A stretch of DNA of 64,000 bases from Jidongwangia harbinensis (lineage in GTDB: Bacteria; Actinomycetota; Actinomycetes; Mycobacteriales; Micromonosporaceae): assembly GCF_020216025.1 (NCBI RefSeq), contig NZ_JAIWNC010000002.1, positions 434,001 to 498,000 of the forward strand, given 5' to 3'. Shown piece after piece: positions 15,506-23,345 of this stretch; position 1 is the first letter of the stretch, and the number at the start of each line of letters is the position of its first letter. The translations under genes and the position numbers were made by a program. Under the pieces are notes generated by a model. That model saw nothing but the letters and a program-made list of their open reading frames with translations. It was not told where the DNA came from and ran no database searches.

Positions 15506-17941
15506 GTGCGCAGACGATTCGCGATGACGGCGGCGATGCTGACCGCAACCGTACTGGCCACCGGTGCGGTCACGCCGGTGGCCTCGGCCGGCCAGAACGC
15601 CCGGGCGGAACGGGCGCCGGAGACTCCCGACCCCGGGCGGCCCGGCCCGTACCGGACCACGACCGGCGGGTACGACCTGTCCCCGGTGACGCTGCCCGAC
15701 CTGGACGCCCCGGTCGCGTTCGGCGCCGTGGTGGTGGCGCCGTCGGACGCACCCGGCCCGCTGCCGGTGGTGGTGTTCCTGCACGGGCAGTACCCGACGT
15801 GTTTCGACGGGCCGGAGCGCGCCGACGCGATCTTCGCGGATCCGTGCCCCGACGGCTACCAGCCGATCCGCAGCGACCGCGGCTTCCTGCCGATCCAGGA
15901 ACTGCTCGCCTCGCACGGCTTCCTCACCGTCTCGGTCGACGCGAACGGCGTGAACGCCCAGGACGCGCATCCGGCCGACGGCGGCGCCCGGGCCCGCTCG
16001 TCGCTGGTCCGCCGGCACCTGGACCGGCTGGCCGGCTGGGCGGCCGGTGGCGACGGCGCACCCGAGGTCCTCCGGAACGCGGCCCGGGCCGACCTGTCCC
16101 GGGTGGTGCTGGTGGGCCACTCCCGCGGCGGCGACGGGGTCAGCCGGGCCGCGATGGACAGCCGGTACCCGGCACCGCCCGGCCCGGACCCGGAACCCGA
16201 CCCGGACCGCTGGCGGATCCGCGGGCTGGCCCTGCTCGCGCCGACGTCCTTCGGGCACAACCCGGTGCCGGACGTACCGTCGATGGTGGTGCTGCCCAAC
16301 TGCGACGGCGACGTCGCCCGGCTCGACGGACAGGCCTACGTGGACGCCACCCGCGGGGTGGGCCGGGGCACCGCCCTGCACAGCGCCGTCTACCTGGCCG
16401 GCGCCAACCACAACTGGTTCAACTCCGAATGGACGCCGGGGCAGGCGCACGGGCCCGCGTGGGACGACTTCACCAGCGCGGAACCCGACGCCCGGTGTAC
16501 ACCCGGCACCGCGCCGGGCCGGCTGACCGCGGCCGAACAGCAGGCCACCGGTGCCGCCTACGTGGCGGCCGCCGCCCGGCTGTTCGGCCTGGGCGAGGAC
16601 GCGGTGCGGCCGCTGCTGGACGGTTCCGGGTCGCGGGCGGCCAGCGCCGGCCGGGCCGACGTGCGGACCCACGCGCTGGGCGGCCGGCGGTCGCCGCTGG
16701 TCGTACCGGACCCGTCGGTGACCGCCACCGGCGCGCGGGTCTGCCGGCTCGCGGACGCCGACCCGGCCACCTCCTGCGGACTGCCGGCCGGCTCGCCGCA
16801 CGGCGTCACGGTGGTCCGGGCCCAGACCGATCCGAGCCGGTACGGCGCCGCGCTGAGCTGGACGGACCCCGGCGCACCGGCCACCCTCCGCCCGGACCGG
16901 CCGGTCTCGCTGGCCGGCGCGCAGGCGGTGGCGTTGCGGGTGGTCGTGCCGCCGAACAGCACCGGCACCCGGCTCGAGGTCGCGGTCGCCGACCAGGCCG
17001 GCCGGCGCGCCGTGCTCGGCGAGGTCCGGCTGGACGGCATCCCCGGCACGACGAACACGTTCGCCGCCTGGGCACAGGAGGTACGGGTGCCGCTGGACGC
17101 CGCCGCCGCGGTCGACCTGGCGCACGTGGCCGAGCTGGTCGTCGTTCCGCGGAGCGCGTCCGGCCGGGCGTGGCTGCTGGACGCCTGGGGCTGGCAGCCC
17201 GGTACCGCCGAGACGGAACCGGCGGAGGCGGCCCGGGTCGACCTCGGATCGGCCACGGTCGCGGAGGGCGCCGACGGTGCTCCGGCGCTGCACGTGCCGG
17301 CCACCGTCACCGGAACCGTCACCGGTCAGGTGTGGCTGGCGGTCGTCGACGGCGCGGGCCACCAGGAGTCCCGGCTGGTCGACGTCCGGCCGGGCACCGA
17401 GTCGCTGGAACTGCCGCTGACCGTGCCGGGTGACCGCGAGTACGGCCCGAACCGGGAGTTCCAGGTCCGGGCGTGGGCGGCCCGCGACGCCGTGATCGGC
17501 GCGAACCAGGCCGAGATCATCGTCCGCAACGACGACCCGCTACCGCCGATCGAGGTCGTCCCGGTCGCCGACCGGGTCACCGAGGGCGGACGCCTCGCCT
17601 GGCGGTTCACCCTCGCGAAGCCGCTCCAGGTCGACCTGGACCTGCACGTCGGGGCCGGTCCCCGCGGCGACGGCGCGGTGCTGTCCACGGTCGACGTCGA
17701 CCCGGACTGGCTGGCCCGCGCCGGGCAGAGCCCGCAGCCGGAACGCCCGCTCGCCCGCGGGTTGTCGTACTCGCTGACCGTGCCGGCCGGCGCGGTGACC
17801 GCGGAGCTGGCCGTGCCGACGGTGGCCGACGACCTCGCCGAACCGGACGAACACCTGCGCCTGGGCATCGACGCGCTCACCCCGGACGACGGGCTCGATC
17901 CGTGGCGGGCCGAGCTGGTCGGCACGGTGCTCGACCGGTGA
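15506..17941 (+). CDS. Large secreted alpha/beta hydrolase with C-terminal Calx-beta-like domains
   Basis: An 811-residue exported protein. The signal peptide (RRRFAMTAAMLTATVLATG, cleavage near ASAG, residue 29) is followed by an alpha/beta-hydrolase domain: oxyanion-side VVVFLHGQ (88-95), nucleophile elbow GHSRGG with Ser206, a likely acid in NCDGD (Asp267) and His302 in GANHNWF. A middle region (about 380-560) is beta-rich without a family I recognise. The last 240 residues look like two Calx-beta-like repeats (VAEGADGAPALHVPATVTG ... ; VTEGGRLAWRFTLAKPL ...), which are adhesion or calcium-associated modules. Start is GTG at 15506, giving a proper n-region; AGGAG is only two bases before it, and ATG at 15524 is the alternative. 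Divergent from the acyltransferase. Confidence 0.75.
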   Translation: MRRRFAMTAAMLTATVLATGAVTPVASAGQNARAERAPETPDPGRPGPYRTTTGGYDLSPVTLPDLDAPVAFGAVVVAPSDAPGPLPVVVFLHGQYPTCFDGPERADAIFADPCPDGYQPIRSDRGFLPIQELLASHGFLTVSVDANGVNAQDAHPADGGARARSSLVRRHLDRLAGWAAGGDGAPEVLRNAARADLSRVVLVGHSRGGDGVSRAAMDSRYPAPPGPDPEPDPDRWRIRGLALLAPTSFGHNPVPDVPSMVVLPNCDGDVARLDGQAYVDATRGVGRGTALHSAVYLAGANHNWFNSEWTPGQAHGPAWDDFTSAEPDARCTPGTAPGRLTAAEQQATGAAYVAAAARLFGLGEDAVRPLLDGSGSRAASAGRADVRTHALGGRRSPLVVPDPSVTATGARVCRLADADPATSCGLPAGSPHGVTVVRAQTDPSRYGAALSWTDPGAPATLRPDRPVSLAGAQAVALRVVVPPNSTGTRLEVAVADQAGRRAVLGEVRLDGIPGTTNTFAAWAQEVRVPLDAAAAVDLAHVAELVVVPRSASGRAWLLDAWGWQPGTAETEPAEAARVDLGSATVAEGADGAPALHVPATVTGTVTGQVWLAVVDGAGHQESRLVDVRPGTESLELPLTVPGDREYGPNREFQVRAWAARDAVIGANQAEIIVRNDDPLPPIEVVPVADRVTEGGRLAWRFTLAKPLQVDLDLHVGAGPRGDGAVLSTVDVDPDWLARAGQSPQPERPLARGLSYSLTVPAGAVTAELAVPTVADDLAEPDEHLRLGIDALTPDDGLDPWRAELVGTVLDR

Positions 17942-17961
17942 CCGCGCGATAGCCTGGCCCG

Positions 17962-18342
17962 ATGGCATGCCGGATAACGGAACTCGTGCTGGAGGCCCAC
18001 GATCCCGAGCTGCTGGCCGGGTTCTGGTGCACGGTCCTGGGCTACGTCGAACTCGGCCGGGAGGGTGACGCGATCGAGATCGGGCCGCCGGGCACCGGCT
18101 TCGGCGGCCCGCAGCCGACCATCGTGATCGACCGGACGGACGAGCCGAAGAAGGGCAAGCTGCGGCTGCACCTCGACGTCAACGCCACCGACCGCGACCA
18201 GGCGGCGGAACTCGACCGGCTGCTCGCGGCCGGCGCCCGTCCCGCCGACGTCGGCCAGACCGGCGACGAGAGCTGGCACGTCCTGGCCGACCCGGAGGGC
18301 AACGAGTTCTGCCTGCTGCGGCGGCGGGTCCCGGCGGTGTAG
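17962..18342 (+). CDS. VOC-superfamily (glyoxalase-like) protein
   Basis: A 126-residue protein of the vicinal-oxygen-chelate fold, of the glyoxalase-like subgroup common in actinomycetes. Two half-domains are visible: ITELVLEAHDPELLAGFWCTVLGY and LRLHLDVNATDRDQAAELDRLLAAGA, ending in WHVLADPEGNEFCLL. The histidine in LHLDV and the glutamate in EGNEFC occupy usual metal-ligand positions, though the first half has no clear metal ligand, so enzymatic activity is uncertain. It follows the secreted hydrolase by 20 bases on the same strand and may be co-transcribed, but no functional link is apparent. Confidence 0.85.
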   Translation: MACRITELVLEAHDPELLAGFWCTVLGYVELGREGDAIEIGPPGTGFGGPQPTIVIDRTDEPKKGKLRLHLDVNATDRDQAAELDRLLAAGARPADVGQTGDESWHVLADPEGNEFCLLRRRVPAV

Positions 18343-18355
18343 GCGGCGGAGCCGG

Positions 18356-19201
18356 TCAGGCCCGGCCGGCCCCCGCGTCCGGGAGGATCCGGCGCATCGG
18401 CCGCGGCGGCACACCGCGGCGTTTCCACTCCCGGGGATAGCCGAGCGACACCTCCTCGAACCGGACGCCGTCGTAGTGCGTGGTCCGCGGAATGTGCAGG
18501 TGCCCGTAGACCGCCACCACCGCGCGGTACCGCACGTGCCAGTCCGCGGTCAGCTCGGTGCCGCACCACTGGGCGAACTCCGGATGCCACAGCACGTCGG
18601 TCGGCTCGCGGACCAGCGGCCAGTGGCTGACGAGCACGGTGGACAGCGCCGGATCGAGGGCGTCGAGCCGGCGCCGGGTCCGCGCCAGCCGGTCGGCACA
18701 CCACGACTCCCGGTCCGGGAACGGGTCCGGGTGCAGCAGCATCTCGTCGGTGCAGACCACACCGGCCGCGTACGCCCGGCTCAGCGACTCCTCCTTGGTG
18801 GACGTGCCCGGCGCGCGGAACGAGTAGTCGTACAGCTGGAACAACGGCACCACCGCGACCGGGCCGCCGGGGCCCGGCCAGACCGCGAAGTCGTCCTCCG
18901 GGGTGAGCACGCCGAGGTCCCGGCAGACCTGCACCAATGCCTCGTAGCGGGCGACGCCGCGCAGCGTGACCGGGTCGCTCGGATGGGTCCATAGCTCGTG
19001 GTTGCCCGGTGCCCAGATCACTGCGGCGAAGCGGCCACGCAGCTCGGCGAGGGTCCGTTCGATGTCGGCGACCTTCTCGCCGACGTCGCCGGCCACGATG
19101 AGCCAGTCGTCCGGCGTCTCCGGCCGCAGGCCGTCGACCACGGTCCGGTTCTCCGCGTACGAGACGTGTAGGTCACTGACCGCGAACAGATTGCCCGTCA
19201 T
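18356..19201 (-). CDS. Metallophosphoesterase, PptH-like (phosphopantetheinyl hydrolase family)
   Basis: A 281-residue two-metal phosphoesterase. The metal-ligand motifs run in order: DLHV (Asp/His), GDVGEK, GNHELW, SHWPL and YGHLHIPR. From memory the whole protein follows Mycobacterium tuberculosis Rv2795c (PptH) closely, including DDWLIVAGDV, VIWAPGNHELW, YDYSFR, DEMLLHPDPFPDR, EFAQWCGT, YDGVRFEEVSLGYPREW. PptH removes 4'-phosphopantetheine from carrier proteins, opposing the Sfp-type transferase PptT; in mycobacteria the two genes are adjacent. No phosphopantetheinyl transferase lies beside this copy. I chose the ATG at 19201, which aligns with the family start; ATG at 19213 is possible. 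Divergent from the pentapeptide-repeat gene with a 70-base gap. Confidence 0.85.
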   Translation of the reverse strand: MTGNLFAVSDLHVSYAENRTVVDGLRPETPDDWLIVAGDVGEKVADIERTLAELRGRFAAVIWAPGNHELWTHPSDPVTLRGVARYEALVQVCRDLGVLTPEDDFAVWPGPGGPVAVVPLFQLYDYSFRAPGTSTKEESLSRAYAAGVVCTDEMLLHPDPFPDRESWCADRLARTRRRLDALDPALSTVLVSHWPLVREPTDVLWHPEFAQWCGTELTADWHVRYRAVVAVYGHLHIPRTTHYDGVRFEEVSLGYPREWKRRGVPPRPMRRILPDAGAGRA

Positions 19202-19271
19202 CACGCCGATCATGCCGAAGACGAACCGCCGCCCGCCATCCGGCCCACCACCCGCCGTACTAGGATGCCGC

Positions 19272-19901
19272 ATGGCGACTCCCCGGGTACGTTACGGACG
19301 CTGGGCCCTCGCCCTCGCCGGCGTCGTACTCCTGAGTGGTCTGCTGTTGTGGGTCCTACCGGCCTGGCTGACCCGTCATCCTTCGGCCGGGATGAGTTCG
19401 GCCGACCGTCTGAAGGCCGCGAACGACACCCGGGTACCGCTCGTCGCGCTGCTGGCGGCGATGGGCACGGCCGGCACCGTGTACCTCGCGGCCCGGTCGT
19501 TCCGGCTCAACCGCGAAGGTCAGATAACCGAGCGCTACACCCGGGCGGTGGACCAGATCGGGAACGACAAGCTGGCGGTGCGGATCGGTGGGATCTACGC
19601 CCTGGAGCGGGTCGGCCGGGATTCCGGCGCCGATCGGCGGACGGTGGTGTTCGTTCTGGGGGCGTTCGTGCGGGTGCAGTCGAACGACGGCCGCGGCGCG
19701 CACGATCAGCCGTCCGAGGACGTGTACGCGGCGCTGTCCGTCATCAACCGCCTCGCGCCCGGGTCCGGCGTCGTCGTGGACCTGCGGGGCGCGGACCTCC
19801 GGAACGCACGGCTCCCCTTCATGCACGAGGTCGAGGTGCTGCTCGACCGGGCCGTGCTGGCCGGGGCCTACCTGCCTGCCACCTGGACTCCGCCGACCTG
19901 A
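19272..19901 (+). CDS. Membrane protein with truncated pentapeptide-repeat tail (probable frameshift)
   Basis: A 209-residue protein with two membrane helices (about 11-33 and 53-74) followed by the conserved block REGQITERYTRAVDQIG ... LAVRIGGIYALERVGRDS seen in many actinobacterial pentapeptide-repeat membrane proteins. The repeat part begins with VDLRGADLRNARL and then stops after LAGAYLPATWTPPT. Another frame of the same bases continues with ACHLDSADLRTRAA at about 19879-19920, which fits the A(D/N)LxX pentapeptide pattern. The repeat tail therefore appears cut off by a one- or two-base shift near 19880, either a true mutation or a sequencing error. Even after the shift few repeats remain. 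The role of the family is unknown. Confidence 0.7.
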   Translation: MATPRVRYGRWALALAGVVLLSGLLLWVLPAWLTRHPSAGMSSADRLKAANDTRVPLVALLAAMGTAGTVYLAARSFRLNREGQITERYTRAVDQIGNDKLAVRIGGIYALERVGRDSGADRRTVVFVLGAFVRVQSNDGRGAHDQPSEDVYAALSVINRLAPGSGVVVDLRGADLRNARLPFMHEVEVLLDRAVLAGAYLPATWTPPT

Positions 19902-20078
19902 GGACCCGCGCGGCTGTCCCGTGCCGACCGCCCCGGCCGGCAGGACCGGCCGGCAGGACCGCCCGGTCGTCCCGCTCGGTGTCCCGGGCGTGCCGCACCG
20001 GCCGGCACACCTCGCGCGGACCGGCCGCCGCCGGCCGCGCCGCGACCGCGTCGGGCCTCGCGGGCGTCCGGCGCCTGG

Positions 20079-20693
20079 TCATGCCAGCAACGCCGAGGTG
20101 AGGCGGCCGCGCAGCCAGCCGGTGGCGCGCGGCAGCGGCCAGCCCAGGTCGTCGGTCAGGGTGAAGTACGCGGCGTTGCTCAGGTGGAACCACAGCACGT
20201 CGGTGGCCTCGTCGACGCTCAGGCCGGCCCGCAGCGCGCCGAGTTCGTCCAGCCGGCCGGCGGTCCGGGCCAGGCCCCTGCGCAGCCCGGCGTGCGCCAT
20301 GTCCATGCTCTCCCGGACCGCCGGTTCCCGCGGCGCGGCCGCGACGACCTGGCGCATCAGCGGGGACCAGGTCGCGAACGCGGACCCGGTGCCCTCGACC
20401 ACGACCCGGATCACCTCGTGCGGATCGTGCAGGGCCGCCATTCCCGCGTCGAACTCGGCCTGCCGCTCGTCGGTCGTACCGTCCTCGATCAGCTTCCGCA
20501 GCAGGCCGCTCTTGCCGCCGCCGACCGCGTACACCGTCGCCGGAGCGACCCGCGCCGCGCGGGCGATGTCCTCGACGCGGGTGCCGAAGTAGCCGTGCCG
20601 CACGAACAGGTCGCGGGCGGCGGACAGGATGGCGGTCCGGGTGAACTCGGCGTACTCGGCCCGTCTGCCGCCGGGTGGGGGAGTCACGGGCAC
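20079..20693 (-). CDS. TetR-family repressor
   Basis: A 204-residue regulator. The N-terminal DNA-binding unit is typical (FTRTAILSAARDLFVRHGYFGTRVEDIARAARVAPATVY, residues about 17-56), with an unremarkable helical ligand-binding C-terminus. Start is GTG at 20693. Just upstream lies a perfect CTAGA-TCG-TCTAG dyad, only four bases from the start codon, which is well placed for autorepression. It is divergent from a TIGR03086-family gene with about 100 bases between them, the probable target. The inducer is unknown. Confidence 0.92.
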   Translation of the reverse strand: MPVTPPPGGRRAEYAEFTRTAILSAARDLFVRHGYFGTRVEDIARAARVAPATVYAVGGGKSGLLRKLIEDGTTDERQAEFDAGMAALHDPHEVIRVVVEGTGSAFATWSPLMRQVVAAAPREPAVRESMDMAHAGLRRGLARTAGRLDELGALRAGLSVDEATDVLWFHLSNAAYFTLTDDLGWPLPRATGWLRGRLTSALLA

Positions 20694-20696
20694 AGT

Positions 20697-20709
20697 CTAG
20701 ATCGTCTAG
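20697..20709. promoter_or_regulatory. Perfect dyad CTAGA-N3-TCTAG, probable TetR operator
   Basis: The 13-base element CTAGATCGTCTAG has perfect five-base arms and stands out in this GC-rich sequence. It starts four bases upstream of the TetR GTG codon. TetR regulators commonly bind such short dyads beside their own gene. A second perfect dyad, CAGAGC-TT-GCTCTG, follows at 20726-20739. Confidence 0.6.
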
Positions 20710-20714
20710 GCGCC

Positions 20715-20771
20715 GCTCTTCTCATCAGAGCTTGCTCTGGCCAAAATGCTGTGCTCTGATTGCCGCTCTGA
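20715..20771. repeat. Array of GCTCT(G/T) direct repeats in the TetR divergent promoter
   Basis: GCTCT(T/G) cores occur at 20715, 20734, 20753 and 20765, spaced 19, 19 and 12 bases. The second also forms the right arm of a perfect CAGAGC-TT-GCTCTG palindrome at 20726-20739. The array ends about 24 bases before the next gene. It could be an activator site or a coincidence; the regularity is what makes it notable. Confidence 0.4.
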
Positions 20772-20794
20772 CCCCTTCCAGAAGGACCTTCTCC

Positions 20795-21388
20795 GTGACT
20801 GACCACACGCTGACCATGCTCCTGCAGGACCTGACGCGCGTGGTGCGCGACATCGACCCCGGACTCCGCAAGGAGCCCACCCCCTGCACCGAGCTGGACG
20901 TGGCGTCGCTGGAACGGCACCTCCTCGGCTGGCTGCACCTGTTCGACGTCGCGCTCACCGACCCGGCCGGGGAACGGCGACCGGACCCGGCGGCACACCC
21001 CGCGGCGGAGAGCCCCTCGGCCGCGGCCGCGGAGATCGAGAAGCTGACCGCGACGGTACGGACGACGACGGCCGCCGGCGTGCGGACCGCGGAGGTGAAC
21101 GTGCCCCCGCTCGGCGGCGTGTACCCGGGCGCGGTCGTCCTCGACCTGCTGACCGCCGAGGTGCTGGGGCACGGCTGGGACCTGGCCCGCGCCACCGGCC
21201 AGGTCTGGCAGCCCGACCCGGCGGCGTGCGAACGGGCGCTGGCCACCCTCCACGGCATGGTGCGGCCGGAGTACCGCGGCCCCGGGATGCCGTTCGGGCC
21301 GGAGGTGCCGGTCGCCGTGGACGCCCCGGCCCTGGACCGGTTCCTCGCCTTCACCGGCCGCGAGCCGCACTGGGCGCCCGGACACTGA
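20795..21388 (+). CDS. TIGR03086-family metal-binding protein (DinB/mycothiol maleylpyruvate isomerase-like)
   Basis: A 197-residue protein of the actinobacterial TIGR03086 group, relatives of mycothiol-dependent maleylpyruvate isomerase with a DinB-like four-helix bundle. Readable marks are TPCTELDVASLERHLLGWLH near the N-terminus and LTAEVLGHGWDLARATGQ, whose histidines normally bind a metal ion. Start is GTG at 20795 with AGAAGGA about eight bases upstream, preferred over an upstream ATG at 20675 that lies inside the promoter region. These proteins are thought to act in mycothiol-linked thiol chemistry, but no activity is established for this subgroup. The divergent TetR regulator is the likely controller. 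Confidence 0.8.
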   Translation: MTDHTLTMLLQDLTRVVRDIDPGLRKEPTPCTELDVASLERHLLGWLHLFDVALTDPAGERRPDPAAHPAAESPSAAAAEIEKLTATVRTTTAAGVRTAEVNVPPLGGVYPGAVVLDLLTAEVLGHGWDLARATGQVWQPDPAACERALATLHGMVRPEYRGPGMPFGPEVPVAVDAPALDRFLAFTGREPHWAPGH

Positions 21389-21391
21389 CGG

Positions 21392-22618
21392 TCAGGCGGG
21401 TACGGCGGCCTCCTCGATCGGCCGCATGGTGCGGATGCCGGGGCTGACCGTCGCGGCCACCGCCGAGGCGGCCACCGCGGCCGCGGACAACAGCAGTGCC
21501 GACGGCCCGCCCCACGCGGCCACGACCGCACCGGCCAGCAGCGGTGCGGCCGCGGCGGCCGACATCGCGCCGGTGAGGATGACGCTCACCACCCGTCCCT
21601 GCAACCGGTCCGGTGTGATGGCCGCCTGGTAGCCGAACAGGGCGGCGTTGCACGCGGGACCGAGGAAGACGGCCAGCGCGATCGGGACGGCGGCGGCGAC
21701 GCTGTCGGTGAACAGGGCGCTCGAGGCGACCAGGACCACCGCCGCCCAGCAGATCACCCGGACCAGCACGGCGAGAGGCAACCGGCGCTGCAACGCCGGC
21801 GCCGCCCCGGCCCCGGCCAGGCCGCCGACCGCGATGATCGTCTCGACCAGGCCGATGACGGCGGGTTCGGTGCCGTGCCGCTGCAACGTGACGATGATGG
21901 CGAAGATGGCCCCGCCCAGCGCGAAGTTCAGGGGCGCCGCGATGACCAGCACCGCGCGCAGGAACGGGTTGGTCAGGACGAAGCGCAGGCCCTCGGCCAG
22001 CGCGGCGGCGTGTCCGGCAGGTGGTTCGTCGCGGGCCGCCTGCAGCGGCCGGCGGATCAGCGCGACACCGGCCAGCGAGGCCAGGTAGGTGAGCGCGTTC
22101 CCGGCGAACGGCAACGCGTGTCCGAGCCCGAACAGCAGCCCGCCCAGCGGTGGACCGGCGAGGCCGGCGGCGTAGTTGCGTGCCTCGTTGCGGGCCACCG
22201 CGGTGGGCAACTGGCCCGGTTCGACGATGCTGCGCAGGGCGGCGTGCTCCACCGTGCTGAAGAACGTCTGCCCGACGCCGTCGACGAGCGCGACGGCCAG
22301 GATCACAGGGAGGCCCGCGCGCCCGGTCCAGACGGCGGCGGCGAGACCGGTCAGCGCGATCAGCCGGACCACGTCACAGACGATCATCGCCCGGCGGCGG
22401 TTGACCCGGTCGGCGAGAACGCCGGCGGGCAACCGGCAGATCAGCCGTACCACCAGCGCCAGCGTCCCGACCAGCCCGGCCTGCACCGGTGAGCCGGTGA
22501 GCACCAGCACCAGCAACGGCATGGCCAAGGTGGAGACCGAGGCGCCCAGGTCGGACAGCGCCTGACTGGTCCACAGCAGATTGAACTCGCGGTTGTGCCA
22601 CAGGCCGGGCGCGGTCAT
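21392..22618 (-). CDS. MFS efflux permease (12 helices)
   Basis: A 408-residue major-facilitator permease of the drug-efflux type that is common in actinomycetes (similar in outline to macrolide/tetracenomycin exporters). Twelve hydrophobic segments are visible, with the loop 2-3 motif GVLADRVNRRRAM and an N-terminus of the form LWHNREFNLLWTSQALSDLG. Its ATG overlaps the stop of the upstream ArsR-type regulator by four bases (ATGA), so the two are translated together and the regulator probably senses the exported compound. It ends three bases from the converging TIGR03086 gene. Confidence 0.9.
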   Translation of the reverse strand: MTAPGLWHNREFNLLWTSQALSDLGASVSTLAMPLLVLVLTGSPVQAGLVGTLALVVRLICRLPAGVLADRVNRRRAMIVCDVVRLIALTGLAAAVWTGRAGLPVILAVALVDGVGQTFFSTVEHAALRSIVEPGQLPTAVARNEARNYAAGLAGPPLGGLLFGLGHALPFAGNALTYLASLAGVALIRRPLQAARDEPPAGHAAALAEGLRFVLTNPFLRAVLVIAAPLNFALGGAIFAIIVTLQRHGTEPAVIGLVETIIAVGGLAGAGAAPALQRRLPLAVLVRVICWAAVVLVASSALFTDSVAAAVPIALAVFLGPACNAALFGYQAAITPDRLQGRVVSVILTGAMSAAAAAPLLAGAVVAAWGGPSALLLSAAAVAASAVAATVSPGIRTMRPIEEAAVPA

Positions 22619-23211
22619 TCCACGACCCTGCGCGGGTACGCCTGCAGCACGACCACCACGGACTCGGCGCCGTCGGCCGACCGGTCCGTCAGGTCATGCC
22701 GCGCGACCACCGCCTCGATCTCGTCGCGCATCGCGGTGAGACGCTCGGGCGTCAGGCGGACCACCATGTCGCCGGCGCCCGCGGCGTCGCGCCAGGCCGG
22801 CTCCCACTCGCCCCGGTCGACCTGATCGCGGTAGGTGTCGACAAGGTTGTCCCAGACCCGGCGGGCGGCGTCCGCCAGGGCCCGGACCGCGCCCGCCCCG
22901 TCCGGGCCGAGACGGTCGAGGTCCTCGGTCCAGTACGTGCTCCGAGTGGCCGCTCGCCACCAGCGTTCCCGTCCGCGCGGGCCCTTGCCGAGTTCGGGGG
23001 CCTCGACGACGAAGCCGTACCGGGCGAGCAACCGCAGGTGGTGGCTGGTCTGCCCGGAGTCGGTGCCGAGCCGCCGGGCGAGCACGGCGGACGTGGCCGG
23101 GCCGTCCACCCGCAACGACCCGATGATCCGCATGCGCAGCGGATGCGCCATCGCGCGCAGCGTCTGCACCTCGGTGAGATGGAGGTCGTGCGGTCCGTCC
23201 GGCGGTGTCAT
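22615..23211 (-). CDS. ArsR-like winged-helix repressor
   Basis: A 198-residue regulator with an ArsR/HTH_20-type winged helix at residues about 12-75 (VQTLRAMAHPLRMRIIGSLRVDGPATSAVLARRLGTDSGQTSHHLRLL split across the helices). No metal-binding cysteines are present, so it is not an arsenic sensor. The C-terminal half is charged and helical, with the conserved tryptophans RERWWRAA usual for this subgroup of efflux regulators. Start ATG at 23211. It overlaps the MFS gene by four bases. The sequence just upstream is unusually AT-rich for this genome and contains an inverted ATGCA/TGCAT pair. Confidence 0.88.
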   Translation of the reverse strand: MTPPDGPHDLHLTEVQTLRAMAHPLRMRIIGSLRVDGPATSAVLARRLGTDSGQTSHHLRLLARYGFVVEAPELGKGPRGRERWWRAATRSTYWTEDLDRLGPDGAGAVRALADAARRVWDNLVDTYRDQVDRGEWEPAWRDAAGAGDMVVRLTPERLTAMRDEIEAVVARHDLTDRSADGAESVVVVLQAYPRRVVE

Positions 23212-23214
23212 GGA

Positions 23215-23234
23215 ATGCACAATAGTTAATGCAT
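23215..23234. promoter_or_regulatory. ATGCA-N10-TGCAT dyad at the regulator-MFS promoter
   Basis: An inverted pair ATGCA (23215-23219) and TGCAT (23230-23234) spans an AT-rich ten-base centre immediately upstream of the ArsR-like start codon. It would overlap the promoter, with TATTGT on the minus strand as a possible -10. An operator for the adjacent repressor is plausible. Confidence 0.4.
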
Positions 23235-23345
23235 AAGACCTCTGCAATGGTTGTGACTGGCCGGGGCGGCAATCCATTCGAGCCGCACGTTCCGGGCCGC
23301 GCGATCCGGAGCCGCACGACCGAGGCCGGCCGTTGTCATCCGGCT

